Positions 27,922-36,554 of a stretch of DNA of 64,000 bases are shown here, piece by piece. The stretch comes from Pseudomonas chlororaphis subsp. piscium (GTDB lineage: Bacteria; Pseudomonadota; Gammaproteobacteria; Pseudomonadales; Pseudomonadaceae), in the NCBI RefSeq assembly GCF_003850345.1, contig NZ_CP027707.1, positions 4,774,001-4,838,000 of the forward strand, read 5' to 3'. Both the position numbers and the translations under genes were made by a program. The first letter of the stretch is position 1. The number at the start of each line of letters is the position of its first letter. A model generated the notes under the pieces. It was not told where the DNA came from. It was given only the letters and a program-made list of their open reading frames with translations, and ran no database searches.

Positions 27922-27973
27922 GGGCGAAATAATATTTCGATCATAATATTTCACTCGTAATCTTATTTCGCCC
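27922..27973 (+). promoter_or_regulatory. AT-rich tandem/inverted element upstream of thioesterase-thiolase operon
   Basis: Two direct copies of ATAATATTTC at 27929-27938 and 27943-27952 (14-bp period), bounded by an 11-bp inverted repeat GGGCGAAATAA/TTATTTCGCCC (27922-27932 and 27963-27973). Within it, the segment ATATTTCACTCGTAATCTT (27946-27964) matches the element at 19409 at all but two positions. Located 15-67 bp before the ATG at 27989. Confidence 0.6.
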
Positions 27974-27988
27974 CGTGAGGAAACGCCC

Positions 27989-28528
27989 ATGCAAAGCCCA
28001 TCCCGCGACGCCACCCTGGCCCAGTGGATTGCCCAGGAACAGGCCATGCGCGCACGCCTGGCCGGTCCGGGCAGCCTGTCCCTGGCCGAAGTCAGCGCCC
28101 TCTCCCCCGCCGAGTTCTTCGAAGGCATCGGCAACGGCGAACTGCCCTCGCCGCCCATCGGCACGCTGCTGGATTTCATCCCCATCGAATGGTCCGCCGG
28201 GCACTTCGTGTTCCAGGGCACCCCGGATGCCCGCCATTACAACCCGCTGGGCAGCGTGCACGGCGGTTATGCCGCGACCCTGCTGGATTCCTGCATGGGT
28301 TGCGCGATCCACACCCGGCTGAACAAGGGCCAGGGCTACACCACCCTGGACCTGCGCATCAGCTATGTGCGGGCCCTGACCGGCAGCAGCGGGCCGATCC
28401 GCGCCGAAGGCAAGATCGTCCACCTGGGCCGCTCCACCGCCCTGGCCGAAGGGCGGATCTACGACGTCGATGGCCGCCTGTACGCCACCGGTTCCACCAC
28501 CTGCATGATCCTCGAAGCCCGCGGCTGA
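27989..28528 (+). CDS. PaaI-type hotdog thioesterase
   Basis: A 179-residue single-domain hotdog protein: an N-terminal helical extension (1-50), then the core with NPLGSVHGGYAATLLDSCMG (about residues 87-106), the conserved HGG motif of PaaI/YbgC-like acyl-CoA thioesterases. It cleaves acyl-CoA or phenylacetyl-CoA-like thioesters; the exact substrate is unknown. It is followed 54 bp downstream by a thiolase gene, so the pair may act in acyl-CoA metabolism. Controlled presumably from the AT-rich element just upstream. Confidence 0.88.
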   Translation: MQSPSRDATLAQWIAQEQAMRARLAGPGSLSLAEVSALSPAEFFEGIGNGELPSPPIGTLLDFIPIEWSAGHFVFQGTPDARHYNPLGSVHGGYAATLLDSCMGCAIHTRLNKGQGYTTLDLRISYVRALTGSSGPIRAEGKIVHLGRSTALAEGRIYDVDGRLYATGSTTCMILEARG

Positions 28529-28582
28529 ACCTGTCGCCGTGGGGAGTTGCCTCATTGAATGGGTTCGCCCAGGAGTCTCGCC

Positions 28583-29718
28583 ATGAACAACGTCGTTATT
28601 GCCGGTTATGCCCGCTCGCCCTTCCAGTTCGCGAAAAAGGGCGCGCTGATCGATGTCCGTCCCGATGACCTCGCCGCCCAGGTGCTGCGCGGGCTGGTGG
28701 ACAAACTCGGGATCGACCCCGTCGAGATCGAGGACGTGGTCATGGGCTGCGCCTACCCCGAGGCCGAGCAAGGCATGAACATCGCGCGCATCGCCAGTTT
28801 CCGCGCCGGCTTCCCGGACACTTTGGGCGGCGCCACCATCAACCGCTTCTGCGGCTCGTCCATGAGCGCCGTGCACTACGCCGCCGGGCAGATCCTGCTA
28901 GGCGCCGGCGAGGCGTTCCTGTGTGCCGGGGTCGAATCCATGACCCGGGTGCCCATGGGCGGTTTCAACATTTCGCCGAACCCGACCCTGCTCAGCGAAT
29001 TCCCCGAGGTCTACATGCCCATGGGCCACACCGCGGAAGAAGTGGCCCGGCGCTACGGCATCAGTCGCCAGGAACAGGACGCCATGGCCGTGGAGTCCCA
29101 TGCCAAGGCGGCCAGCGCCCGCGAGCGGGGTCTGTTTGTCGATGAAATCATCCCGGTGCGGACGCCCGCCGGCCTGGTCAGCACAGACGGCTGTATCCGC
29201 CCCGGCACCAACCTGGAGGTCCTCGCCGGCCTGCAACCGAGCTTCGGCGGCAGCGTCACTGCGGCCACCAGTTCGCCCCTGACCGACGGCAGCGCCGCAG
29301 TCCTGGTGTGCAGCGAGGCCTACGCCCGCAGCCGCCGGCTGAACATCCTGGCCCGGATCAAGGCCGTGGCGGTCGCTGGCTGCCCGCCGCAGATCATGGG
29401 CATGGGCCCGGTGTATGCCACGCGCAAGGTGCTGCAACGGGCCGGCCTGGGCATCGGCGATATTGACCTGGTGGAAATCAACGAAGCCTTCGCCAGCCAG
29501 TCCCTGGCCTGCCTGCGGGAGCTGGACCTGGACAGCCGCCGGATCAACCTCGACGGCGGCGCCATGGCCATGGGCATCCCCTGGGGGCCACCGGCGCGCG
29601 GATCACCGGCAAGGCCGCATCCCTGCTGCAGCGCAGCGGCGGCCGCTACGCCATCGCCACCCAATGCATCGCCGGCGGCCAGGGCATCGCCACCCTGCTG
29701 GAGGCGGTTGAGCGCTGA
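28583..29718 (+). pseudogene. Acetyl-CoA acyltransferase (thiolase), frameshifted
   Basis: The first about 330 codons encode a thiolase, with the nucleophile Cys in NRFCGSSMSAVHYAAGQ and the VEINEAFASQ region. At about 29575 the frame shifts: the in-frame product then reads IPWGPPARGSP, while the next frame restores the expected GHPLGATGAR and, further on, QCIAGGQGIATLLEAVER to a TGA at 29716. Restoring one C in the GGCAT sequence (to GGCCAT) heals the gene. As read, the active-site His of GHP and the C-terminal catalytic Cys are lost. This is either a genuine one-base deletion or a sequencing error. The start at MNNVVIAG has an AGGAG site. Confidence 0.85.
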
Positions 29719-29727
29719 ACCGGCTTG

Positions 29728-29767
29728 CCGGCTTGCGCAGGGCATGTGCCGTCTCTGCGCAAGCCGG
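29728..29767. terminator. Hairpin after the thiolase gene
   Basis: A 13-bp inverted repeat, CCGGCTTGCGCAG and CTGCGCAAGCCGG, with a 14-base spacer starting nine bases after the thiolase stop. It is followed by a short T-containing stretch. Likely transcript end. Confidence 0.6.
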
Positions 29768-29873
29768 GGTTATTCGTGATTCGCGGTAAAGATTCCTTTG
29801 CCTGTCCGGCGGTTTTTCTCAAAGGTGCGGACCGGGATACTCGTGGCCTTTCCACTGCCATCTGGAGTCATCC

Positions 29874-30677
29874 ATGTCTGTACCTGCTTTCGGCCTCGGC
29901 ACCTTTCGCCTGCAAGGCCAGGTCGTCATCGACTCGGTCAGCACCGCGCTTGAGCTGGGCTACCGGGCGATCGACACCGCCCAGATCTATGAGAACGAAG
30001 CCGAGGTCGGCCAGGCTATCGCCGACAGCGGCATCCCCCACGACGAGCTGTTTATCACCAGCAAGATCTGGGTCGCCAATTTCGCCCGCGACAAGCTGAT
30101 CCCCAGCCTCAAGGACAGCCTGCGCAAGCTGCGGACCGACTACCTGGACCTGACCCTGATCCACTGGCCGTCACCGGACAACCAGGTGCCGGTCGAAGAG
30201 TTCATGGCGGCGCTGCTGGAGGCCAAGCAACTGGGGCTGACCCGGCGGATCGGGGTTTCCAACTTCACCAACGACCTGATGCGCCAGGCCATCGCCGCGG
30301 TCGGCGCCGAACACATCGCCACCCACCAGATCGAACTGCATCCTTACCTGCAGAACCGCAAGGTCGTGGAATACGCGCAAAGCCAGGGGATTCACATCAC
30401 CTCGTACATGACACTGGCCTACGGTGAAGTGCTCAAGGACCCGGTCATCCAGCAGCTCGCCGAGCAGCATCGGGCGACACCGGCTCAGGTGACCCTGGCC
30501 TGGGCCATGCAATCGGGTTATGCGGTGATTCCATCCTCGACCAGGCGCGCGAACCTGGAAAGCAACCTCAAGGCCTGTGCCTTGACCCTGGGCGAAGCAG
30601 ACATGCGGCGCATCGCCGATCTGGAGCGCGGGCATCGTCTGACCAGCCCCGCCGGCATTGCGCCGGCGTGGGACTGA
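29874..30677 (+). CDS. dkgB: 2,5-diketo-D-gluconate reductase B-like aldo/keto reductase
   Basis: A 267-residue (beta/alpha)8 aldo-keto reductase with the catalytic tetrad Asp34, Tyr39 ([12 protein letters not shown]), Lys64 (TSKIW) and His97 (LIHWP), and the NADPH-binding end [16 protein letters not shown]. It matches the DkgB layout and length (267 residues). It reduces aldehydes and ketones such as methylglyoxal or 2,5-diketogluconate. It is followed by four bases and the stop of a convergent receiver-like gene. Confidence 0.88.
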   Translation: MSVPAFGLGTFRLQGQVVIDSVSTALELGYRAIDTAQIYENEAEVGQAIADSGIPHDELFITSKIWVANFARDKLIPSLKDSLRKLRTDYLDLTLIHWPSPDNQVPVEEFMAALLEAKQLGLTRRIGVSNFTNDLMRQAIAAVGAEHIATHQIELHPYLQNRKVVEYAQSQGIHITSYMTLAYGEVLKDPVIQQLAEQHRATPAQVTLAWAMQSGYAVIPSSTRRANLESNLKACALTLGEADMRRIADLERGHRLTSPAGIAPAWD

Positions 30678-30681
30678 GGCC

Positions 30682-31161
30682 TTAACGCACCACGGCATTC
30701 AACCGAATGCCATCGGGGGCGATCTCTTCCTCATTGGAACTGCTGAGAAACTTTCCGGCCGCCGGGATCTTGCTCCGGCGGCCGGTGTCGATGGCCCCCA
30801 TCAAGCGGTTGATAGTCTCCTGGTCCGGCAACGGCAGGCTGCTGATATACATCTTGCGCTGCGGGCCGAGGGGAATCGAAGGCACGCCGAGAAGCTCGGA
30901 GTCATAGACCAGCACGTGGCGGATCTGCGGGTTATCCATGCAGAACGCCACGATATCGAGCCGGTCGCGCAACCCCAGTGAGGCGTTGATGATCAGCAGG
31001 TCCATTGGCTCACTGCCATATTCCACGACGTTCAACACCTCGATGAGTCGATACATCGGGGCAATCCGGTAATAGCCCAGTTGATTCAGCACCCGCTCGA
31101 TCTTCATTCGATGAAAATGCTGTTCATCGGCGATCAGGATTCGTAACGTTTTATTCGGCAT
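30682..31161 (-). CDS. Degenerate receiver-domain protein, copy 1
   Basis: A 159-residue single receiver-like domain (LRILIADEQHFHRMKIERVLNQLGY) with a short C-terminal tail. The beta1 acidic pair is kept (Asp-Glu in IADEQ), but the beta3 phosphoacceptor position is Asn in DLLIINASLG rather than Asp. This suggests it cannot be phosphorylated in the usual way. No DNA-binding domain is present. It is a paralogue of the gene at 31530. The role is unknown; the family includes small response-regulator-like proteins. Confidence 0.7.
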   Translation of the reverse strand: MPNKTLRILIADEQHFHRMKIERVLNQLGYYRIAPMYRLIEVLNVVEYGSEPMDLLIINASLGLRDRLDIVAFCMDNPQIRHVLVYDSELLGVPSIPLGPQRKMYISSLPLPDQETINRLMGAIDTGRRSKIPAAGKFLSSSNEEEIAPDGIRLNAVVR

Positions 31162-31529
31162 TTTTCGCGACCATGAAAAAAGTCTGAGATAACAGGCTCC
31201 AAACCTATGAATAAAGGCTAGGGGAGCAGCCGAGTGTTTTCTCTAAGGGTTTTCTGAAAAGCCCTACTCCGAATTACTAAAATGCGGCTTTCCCCTACTT
31301 TTCGTGCCCGAAATGCTCGTTTCCCTGGGATATCCACCCGCGTCGGCGGCGCACATCAGGTATCGATAGGCGGCCATGAATCCTGCTTTTTGCCCGGCCC
31401 GGATGGAGACAAAAGGCTTGCCCGGCCCCGGCAGCGACCATCGGAAAACCGCTGGCCAGGTGGTGGTTTCCGCCTCCAGCAGCACGACGCAAGCCCTGTT
31501 CCCAGCAACTGCGGGGGCTATTCCAGTGT
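31162..31529. other. Intergenic region between the two receiver-like genes
   Basis: About 370 bases with no convincing gene; the open frames across it are shadows of neighbours. AT-rich DNA just upstream of the copy-1 start likely carries that gene's promoter. No repeat or clear terminator was seen. Confidence 0.4.
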
Positions 31530-31949
31530 TCAGAAGGTTCGGTCTTTGCCCGAGGAGACGGGAGGATTGATATGGGCCATGAAGCGCTGGAGGATCTCCT
31601 GCGTTGCGCTCCGCACCCAGAGAATCTCCTGTAGCGCAGAGCCGCCGAGGACCACCGGCAATGCATGTTCGGTGCGGCCGCCGTAGATCATGGCATGGCG
31701 GATCTGCGGGTTGCCCTGGCAGAACGCGCCGGCGTCCACCCCGGCGGCGAACGCCAGCTCGCCGCTGAGCAGCAACAGGTCGAAGTTCTCGAAGGGCTCG
31801 CAGGAATAGTGAGTCAGGGTCACCAGTTCGCGAAAAGCTCCTACCGTGGCGACGCGAAAGTAGCCCAGGCCACTCAACAAACGCTGGATGCGACCACACT
31901 GCTCCCGGGACGCGTCGGCAATCAGTATTCTCAGGCGTTTGTTGGGCAT
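31530..31949 (-). CDS. Degenerate receiver-domain protein, copy 2
   Basis: A 139-residue paralogue of the gene at 30682, sharing the start MPNKxLRILIAD, the motif NPQIRHxxxY near residue 84 and overall length. It also lacks the phosphoacceptor Asp: the beta3 strand reads FDLLLLSGELA, with Ser at the aligned position, and the second beta1 acid is replaced (IADAS). A TTG further upstream is a possible but weaker start. It is a tandem duplicate on the same strand. Confidence 0.65.
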   Translation of the reverse strand: MPNKRLRILIADASREQCGRIQRLLSGLGYFRVATVGAFRELVTLTHYSCEPFENFDLLLLSGELAFAAGVDAGAFCQGNPQIRHAMIYGGRTEHALPVVLGGSALQEILWVRSATQEILQRFMAHINPPVSSGKDRTF

Positions 31950-32111
31950 CGGCGTGGCAACTATCGGTTGAACACAGAGGTTCAACAGACTATCCGATGG
32001 CCCCTGGCCGACTCTTTAAGACGATTCCCAAAAATCGCTGTGAACAGGAAAAATTTTCCTCTCGGCAAAGGCCTGCCGTTTACAGGCGCATCGACCCAGC
32101 GCTTGCGCGGT

Positions 32112-32828
32112 TTATTCGGTGGTACTGGGGCTCCAGAACGCCTGCTCCACCAGGGCCGAAGTGGACAGGCGCACCACCAGGGCATCGAGTTCGTCGCCGT
32201 CCACCGAGGTGGTGGCCAGGGTGGCTTCGATCTCCACGTCGTCGTTGCCGAAGGCATGGACATCGATATCGCTGGCCGGGTAGTTGCTGCGCTCCAGCTC
32301 CGCTTCGAGCAGGGCGAACACGGCTTTCTGCTTGGAGCGATGGGCGATGACATAGACGATGTTGGTGACCTCGGCGGAGATCACGTCCAGCGGCTGGCGG
32401 TTGATGTTGTTGACGATCGGCCGCAGCAGGGTATTCGCCGCCAGCACGAACAGCGTGCCGAGAAAGGCCTCGAGGATCAGGTCGGCGCCGGCGCAGGCAC
32501 CCACCGCCGCCGAGGCCCAGAGGGTGGCCGCGGTGTTCAGGCCACGCACGTTGCCCTCCTCGCGCATGATCACCCCGGCGCCGAGAAAACCGATGCCGGA
32601 CACCACATAGGCCACCACCCGCACCGCCCCTTCGGCGCCGCCGAGACGGTTGGCCATGTCGACGAAAATCGCCGCGCCCACCGCCACCAGCACGTTGGTG
32701 CGCAGGCCGGCGGTGCGCTGCCGGTACTGCCGCTCGAAGCCGATCAGGCCACCGAGGATAAAGGCCGCGCTGAGGCTGACCAGGGTATCCACCAGGGAGG
32801 TCAGGTTGATGTTCTGGAGTGCTTGCAT
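32112..32828 (-). CDS. MgtC/SapB family membrane protein
   Basis: A 238-residue protein of the MgtC family: four to five N-terminal TM segments (about 12-135) with the signature [21 protein letters not shown] spanning residues 25-45 and [26 protein letters not shown], then a soluble ACT-like C-terminal domain (about 150-235). MgtC proteins aid growth under Mg2+ limitation and inhibit F1Fo ATP synthase in Salmonella. It lies upstream of mgtA on the minus strand in reading order (mgtA first, then mgtC), separated by a repeat element, consistent with shared magnesium-related physiology. Confidence 0.88.
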   Translation of the reverse strand: MQALQNINLTSLVDTLVSLSAAFILGGLIGFERQYRQRTAGLRTNVLVAVGAAIFVDMANRLGGAEGAVRVVAYVVSGIGFLGAGVIMREEGNVRGLNTAATLWASAAVGACAGADLILEAFLGTLFVLAANTLLRPIVNNINRQPLDVISAEVTNIVYVIAHRSKQKAVFALLEAELERSNYPASDIDVHAFGNDDVEIEATLATTSVDGDELDALVVRLSTSALVEQAFWSPSTTE

Positions 32829-33018
32829 GAATCAAGTCCTTGAGTACGCGACGGTCGGCTGCTCCTACAGGATAGGTGCACTTTGCCGGTGCGAGCGGGT
32901 GGCGATCCAACCGCTCGCGATGAGGTCGGCCGGGGTGCCGGGTATCTTGCACCGGCGGGTATGACGAGCAGATCGCGATTGCCGGTTGGCCCGCGGAACC
33001 AGGGCCGCTGCACGGCCC

Positions 33019-33172
33019 ATCGCGGGCAAGTCGGATCGCCGCCCGCTCTACAGACTCTGTAGCCGCTGCCGCAGGCTGCGATCGGCCCGGAGGGCCGCGG
33101 CGATCCCACCAACGCCGGAGGACCTGCGACCAGCGTGGTCCGGACCATCGCAGCCTGCGGCAGCGGCTACAG
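33019..33172. repeat. Compound palindromic repeat between mgtC-like and mgtA genes
   Basis: Perfect 26-bp inverted arms beginning CTGTAGCCGCTGCCGCAGGC (33057-33082) and its complement (33147-33172) enclose about 64 bases. Directly left (33019-33052) is a REP-like segment starting ATCGCGGGCAAGTCGGATCG that recurs at 43441-43470 with one mismatch. The 33173-33192 bases reach the mgtA stop, so it may act as its terminator. The rest of 32829-33018 is non-coding. Confidence 0.85.
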
Positions 33173-33192
33173 GATTTGGTGCGGCGTTGCGC

Positions 33193-35958
33193 TTATTGCC
33201 AGCCGAACCGGCGGATATAAAAGCCCTTCACCGCCTGAGTCAGCGCCATATACGCCAGCAGGATCACCGGCAGGAACACGAAGTACAGCGACGGCAGCGC
33301 CTGCAGCTTGAAGTAGTGCGCCAGCGGGCCCATGGGCAGGAAGATGCCGATGGCCATGATCACCAGGGTCATCACCAGCAGCGGCATGGCCGCGCGGCTT
33401 TGCAGGAAGGGGATCTTCGGCGTGCGGATCATGTGCACGATCAGGGTCTGGGTCAGCAGGCCGACCACGAACCAGCCGGACTGGAACAGGGTCTGGTGGT
33501 CCGGGGTATTGGCATCGAACACGTACCACATCAGGGCGAAGGTGCCGATGTCGAAGATCGAACTGATCGGCCCGAAAAACAGCATGAAGCGCCCGACGTC
33601 CGCCGGTTGCCAGCGCTGGGGCCGGGCCAGCATTTCGTCATCGACGTTGTCGAACGGGATGGCGATCTGGGAAATGTCGTACAGCAGGTTCTGCACCAGC
33701 AGGTGCATCGGCAGCATCGGCAGGAACGGAATGAAGGCACTGGCCACCAGCACCGAGAACACATTGCCGAAGTTCGAGCTGGCGGTCATCTTGATGTACT
33801 TGAGCATGTTGGCGAAGGTCCGCCGCCCTTCCAGCACGCCCTCCTCCAGCACCATCAGGCTTTTCTCCAGGAGGATGATGTCCGCCGCCTCCTTGGCGAT
33901 GTCCACGGCGCTGTCCACCGAAATGCCGATGTCCGCGGTGCGCAACGCCGGCGCGTCGTTGATACCGTCGCCCATGAAGCCGACCACATGGCCGTTGCCT
34001 TTGAGCAGGCGGACGATGCGCTCCTTGTGCGAGGGTGTGAGCCGGGCGAAGACGTTGGTGGTTTCCACCGCCTTGGCCAGCTGGGTATCGCTCATCCGCT
34101 CGATGTCGTTGCCCAGCAGCAGGCCCTGTTGTTCCAGGCCGACTTCGCGGCAGATCTTCGCCGTCACCAGCTCGTTGTCGCCGGTCAGCACCTTCACCGC
34201 CACGCCATGGGCCGCCAGGGCCTGGAGGGCCGGCGCGGTGCTTTCCTTGGGCGGATCGAGAAAGGCCACGTAACCGATCAGGGTCAGCCCCTGCTCGTCC
34301 GCCAGGCTGTAGCTGTCGCGGCCTCGCGGCATCGGCCGGGCGGCCACGGCCACCACCCGCAGGCCTTCGCCGTTGAACTCGGCGGTGACCTGGCGAATCC
34401 GCGCCAGCAGCTCGTCGCTGAGCATTTCTTCGGCGGCGCCATGGCGCACCCGGGTGCACACTGCCAGCACCTCCTCCACCGCGCCCTTGCAGATCAGCAG
34501 GTGCGGACGCTCCTTCTCGGCCACCACCACCGACATGCGCCGCCGGTTGAAGTCGAAGGGAATCTCGTCGACTTTCTGGAACGCCGTGCCGACCCTCAGC
34601 TCGCGGTGCACTTCGACGTGCTCCAGCACCGCCACGTCCAGCAGGTTCTTCAGGCCGGTCTGGTAGTAGCTGTTCAGGTAGGCCATTTCCAGCACATCCT
34701 CGGACTCTTCACCCCAGACATCCACGTGCCGGGCGAGGAAGATCTTGTCCTGGGTCAGGGTGCCGGTCTTGTCGGTGCACAGCACGTCCATGGCGCCGAA
34801 GTTCTGGATCGCGTCCAGGCGCTTGACGATGACCTTCTTGCGCGACAGGAACACCGCGCCCTTGGCCAGGGTCGAGGTGACGATCATCGGCAGCATTTCC
34901 GGGGTCAGGCCCACGGCGATGGACAGCGCGAACAGCAGCGCTTCCATCCAGTCGCCCTTGGTGAAGCCGTTGATGAACAGCACCAGCGGCGCCATGACGA
35001 ACATGAAGCGGATCAGCAGCCAGCTGACCTTGTTCACCCCGTTCTGGAACGAAGTCGGCGCCCGGTCGGTGGCTCCGACCCGCTGGGCCAGGGCGCCGAA
35101 ATAGGTGGCGTTGCCGGTGGTCAGGACCAGCGCGGTGGCCGCGCCGGACACCACGTTGGTGCCCATGAACAGGATGTTGTCCAGCTCCAGCGGGTTGAGG
35201 GTGGCGGCGTCCTGCTGGCGCGGGAATTTCTCCACCGGCAGCGATTCGCCGGTCATCGCCGCCTGGCTGACGAACAGGTCCTTGGCGCTGAGCACCCGGC
35301 AATCGGCGGGGATCATGTCGCCGGCCGAAAGCTGGATCAGGTCGCCCGGCACCAGTTGCCGGATCGGCAGTTCCAGGCGTTGCAGGCCCTGGTGCGCCAC
35401 CGCCGCGCCATGCAGCCTGGCGAACACCGACGGCGCTGCGTCGAGTACATTGCGCCGCAGCACAGTGGCGGTGTTGCTGACCATCGCCTTGAGGGCGTCG
35501 GCGGCCTTGTTCGACTTGGCCTCCTGCCAGAAACGCAGCAGCGTGGAGAGCACCACCATGGAGAAAATCACCGTGGCCGCCTTCATGTCTTCGGTCAGCC
35601 AGGAGATCACCGCCAGCAGGGTCAGCAGCAAGTTGAAGGGGTTCTTGTAGCAATGCCACAGGTGCGTCCACCAGGGCAGCGGCTGCTCGTGCTCGACCTC
35701 GTTGAGGCCATGCTGCTCGCGCAGGACCTCGGCCTCGCTCTCGCTCAGGCCATCGGTGTGGCTGCCGAGGCGTTGCAGCAGGTCCGCGGCATTGTCGTTG
35801 GCCGCAGCCACCAGGGTGTGCGCCAGGTTGGGCGGTACGTCGCGGCTGACGCTGGCGTCGCTGAAGCTCTCCAGCAAGGCCAGGCGGCGAAAGTGCCGGG
35901 CGAAATGCCGGGTCCGCAGGAAGCCGGCAAAAAACTCTTTGAGCAGGGTGAGGTTCAT
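33193..35958 (-). CDS. mgtA: Magnesium-transporting P-type ATPase MgtA
   Basis: A 921-residue P3B-type ATPase that imports Mg2+ across the inner membrane. It has an N-terminal cytoplasmic extension, the actuator TGES loop (236-239), the phosphorylation motif DKTGTLT with Asp396, the hinge GDGINDAPALR and a C-terminal TM bundle with the ILLEKSLMVLEEGVLEGR segment. The start MNLTLLKEFF has AGGGGA upstream and fits the family; a longer frame is unlikely. It has a 5' region of about 600 bp without genes. Confidence 0.94.
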   Translation of the reverse strand: MNLTLLKEFFAGFLRTRHFARHFRRLALLESFSDASVSRDVPPNLAHTLVAAANDNAADLLQRLGSHTDGLSESEAEVLREQHGLNEVEHEQPLPWWTHLWHCYKNPFNLLLTLLAVISWLTEDMKAATVIFSMVVLSTLLRFWQEAKSNKAADALKAMVSNTATVLRRNVLDAAPSVFARLHGAAVAHQGLQRLELPIRQLVPGDLIQLSAGDMIPADCRVLSAKDLFVSQAAMTGESLPVEKFPRQQDAATLNPLELDNILFMGTNVVSGAATALVLTTGNATYFGALAQRVGATDRAPTSFQNGVNKVSWLLIRFMFVMAPLVLFINGFTKGDWMEALLFALSIAVGLTPEMLPMIVTSTLAKGAVFLSRKKVIVKRLDAIQNFGAMDVLCTDKTGTLTQDKIFLARHVDVWGEESEDVLEMAYLNSYYQTGLKNLLDVAVLEHVEVHRELRVGTAFQKVDEIPFDFNRRRMSVVVAEKERPHLLICKGAVEEVLAVCTRVRHGAAEEMLSDELLARIRQVTAEFNGEGLRVVAVAARPMPRGRDSYSLADEQGLTLIGYVAFLDPPKESTAPALQALAAHGVAVKVLTGDNELVTAKICREVGLEQQGLLLGNDIERMSDTQLAKAVETTNVFARLTPSHKERIVRLLKGNGHVVGFMGDGINDAPALRTADIGISVDSAVDIAKEAADIILLEKSLMVLEEGVLEGRRTFANMLKYIKMTASSNFGNVFSVLVASAFIPFLPMLPMHLLVQNLLYDISQIAIPFDNVDDEMLARPQRWQPADVGRFMLFFGPISSIFDIGTFALMWYVFDANTPDHQTLFQSGWFVVGLLTQTLIVHMIRTPKIPFLQSRAAMPLLVMTLVIMAIGIFLPMGPLAHYFKLQALPSLYFVFLPVILLAYMALTQAVKGFYIRRFGWQ

Positions 35959-36554
35959 GGTGTGTCCCCTAACGGTCAGCGCCGGGAGACTCACAGCCAG
36001 GTCGGGTTCGCCGGCGCGCAGACAGGCGCAGCCGTAGCGCGGCGATGCGGCGCCAGGCCGGGCATCACCCACTGTTGCAGTGTCGATGAGAAGGACATCG
36101 GGAACGGGCCCTGAAGGCCACGGTCGGGAAGCCGCCGCTCGCTGTTACGGCGAGACAACGGCACAAAAAGCGGGCGCGTTATCTTGCCGGGAAGGCGCCG
36201 GTTATCGAAACCGGCCGACTACTGTCGCTCGAACAAGTACCCACTGTGGGTCTCCGCTTGATGGAAAACGCGCGCAGCTTACGCCGCGGTTTTTGCAGAG
36301 TAAATCGACGGCAAGGCGCTGGTGGGGGAATCGAAAAGTTCTTCAGCGAAGGTTCAGGAACAGCCGTCGGCGAAGGCTGGATGAGGGGATTTTTGGGGGT
36401 ATCGAGAGGGTTGGAATGGGGGACGGCTGCGCCGTCCATCGCGGGCAAGCCTCGCTCCTACAGACGTCAGACCGACGTCAACCTGTAGGAGCGAGGCTTG
36501 CCCGCGATAAGGCCCGAATGTTCAACCCAGAACTATCGGGCCCGACGGTCTCTA
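35959..36554. other. mgtA upstream region
   Basis: About 600 bases between mgtA and the end of pvdA with no supported gene. It should contain the mgtA promoter and leader. The family is often controlled through its 5' leader in enterobacteria, but I could not identify a leader peptide or riboswitch here. The pvdA-proximal part holds a REP pair (36438-36508). Confidence 0.45.
36438..36508. repeat. REP-type inverted repeat pair
   Basis: Two perfect 26-bp inverted arms (starting ATCGCGGGCAAGCCTCGCTC and ending at GCTTGCCCGCGAT) separated by 19 bases, which contain a GACGTC repeat. It lies 46 bp beyond the pvdA stop and could stop transcription from both sides. Confidence 0.88.

Noticed and set aside
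31264..31899. 211-codon minus-strand frame overlapping the second receiver-like gene
   Set aside because: It is Arg/Pro/Gly-rich, overlaps a better-supported gene in another frame and has no recognisable domain; a shadow of GC-rich codon bias.
35959..36437. Mg2+ riboswitch or mgtL-like leader upstream of mgtA
   Set aside because: I could not identify a conserved fold or proline-rich leader peptide with confidence.
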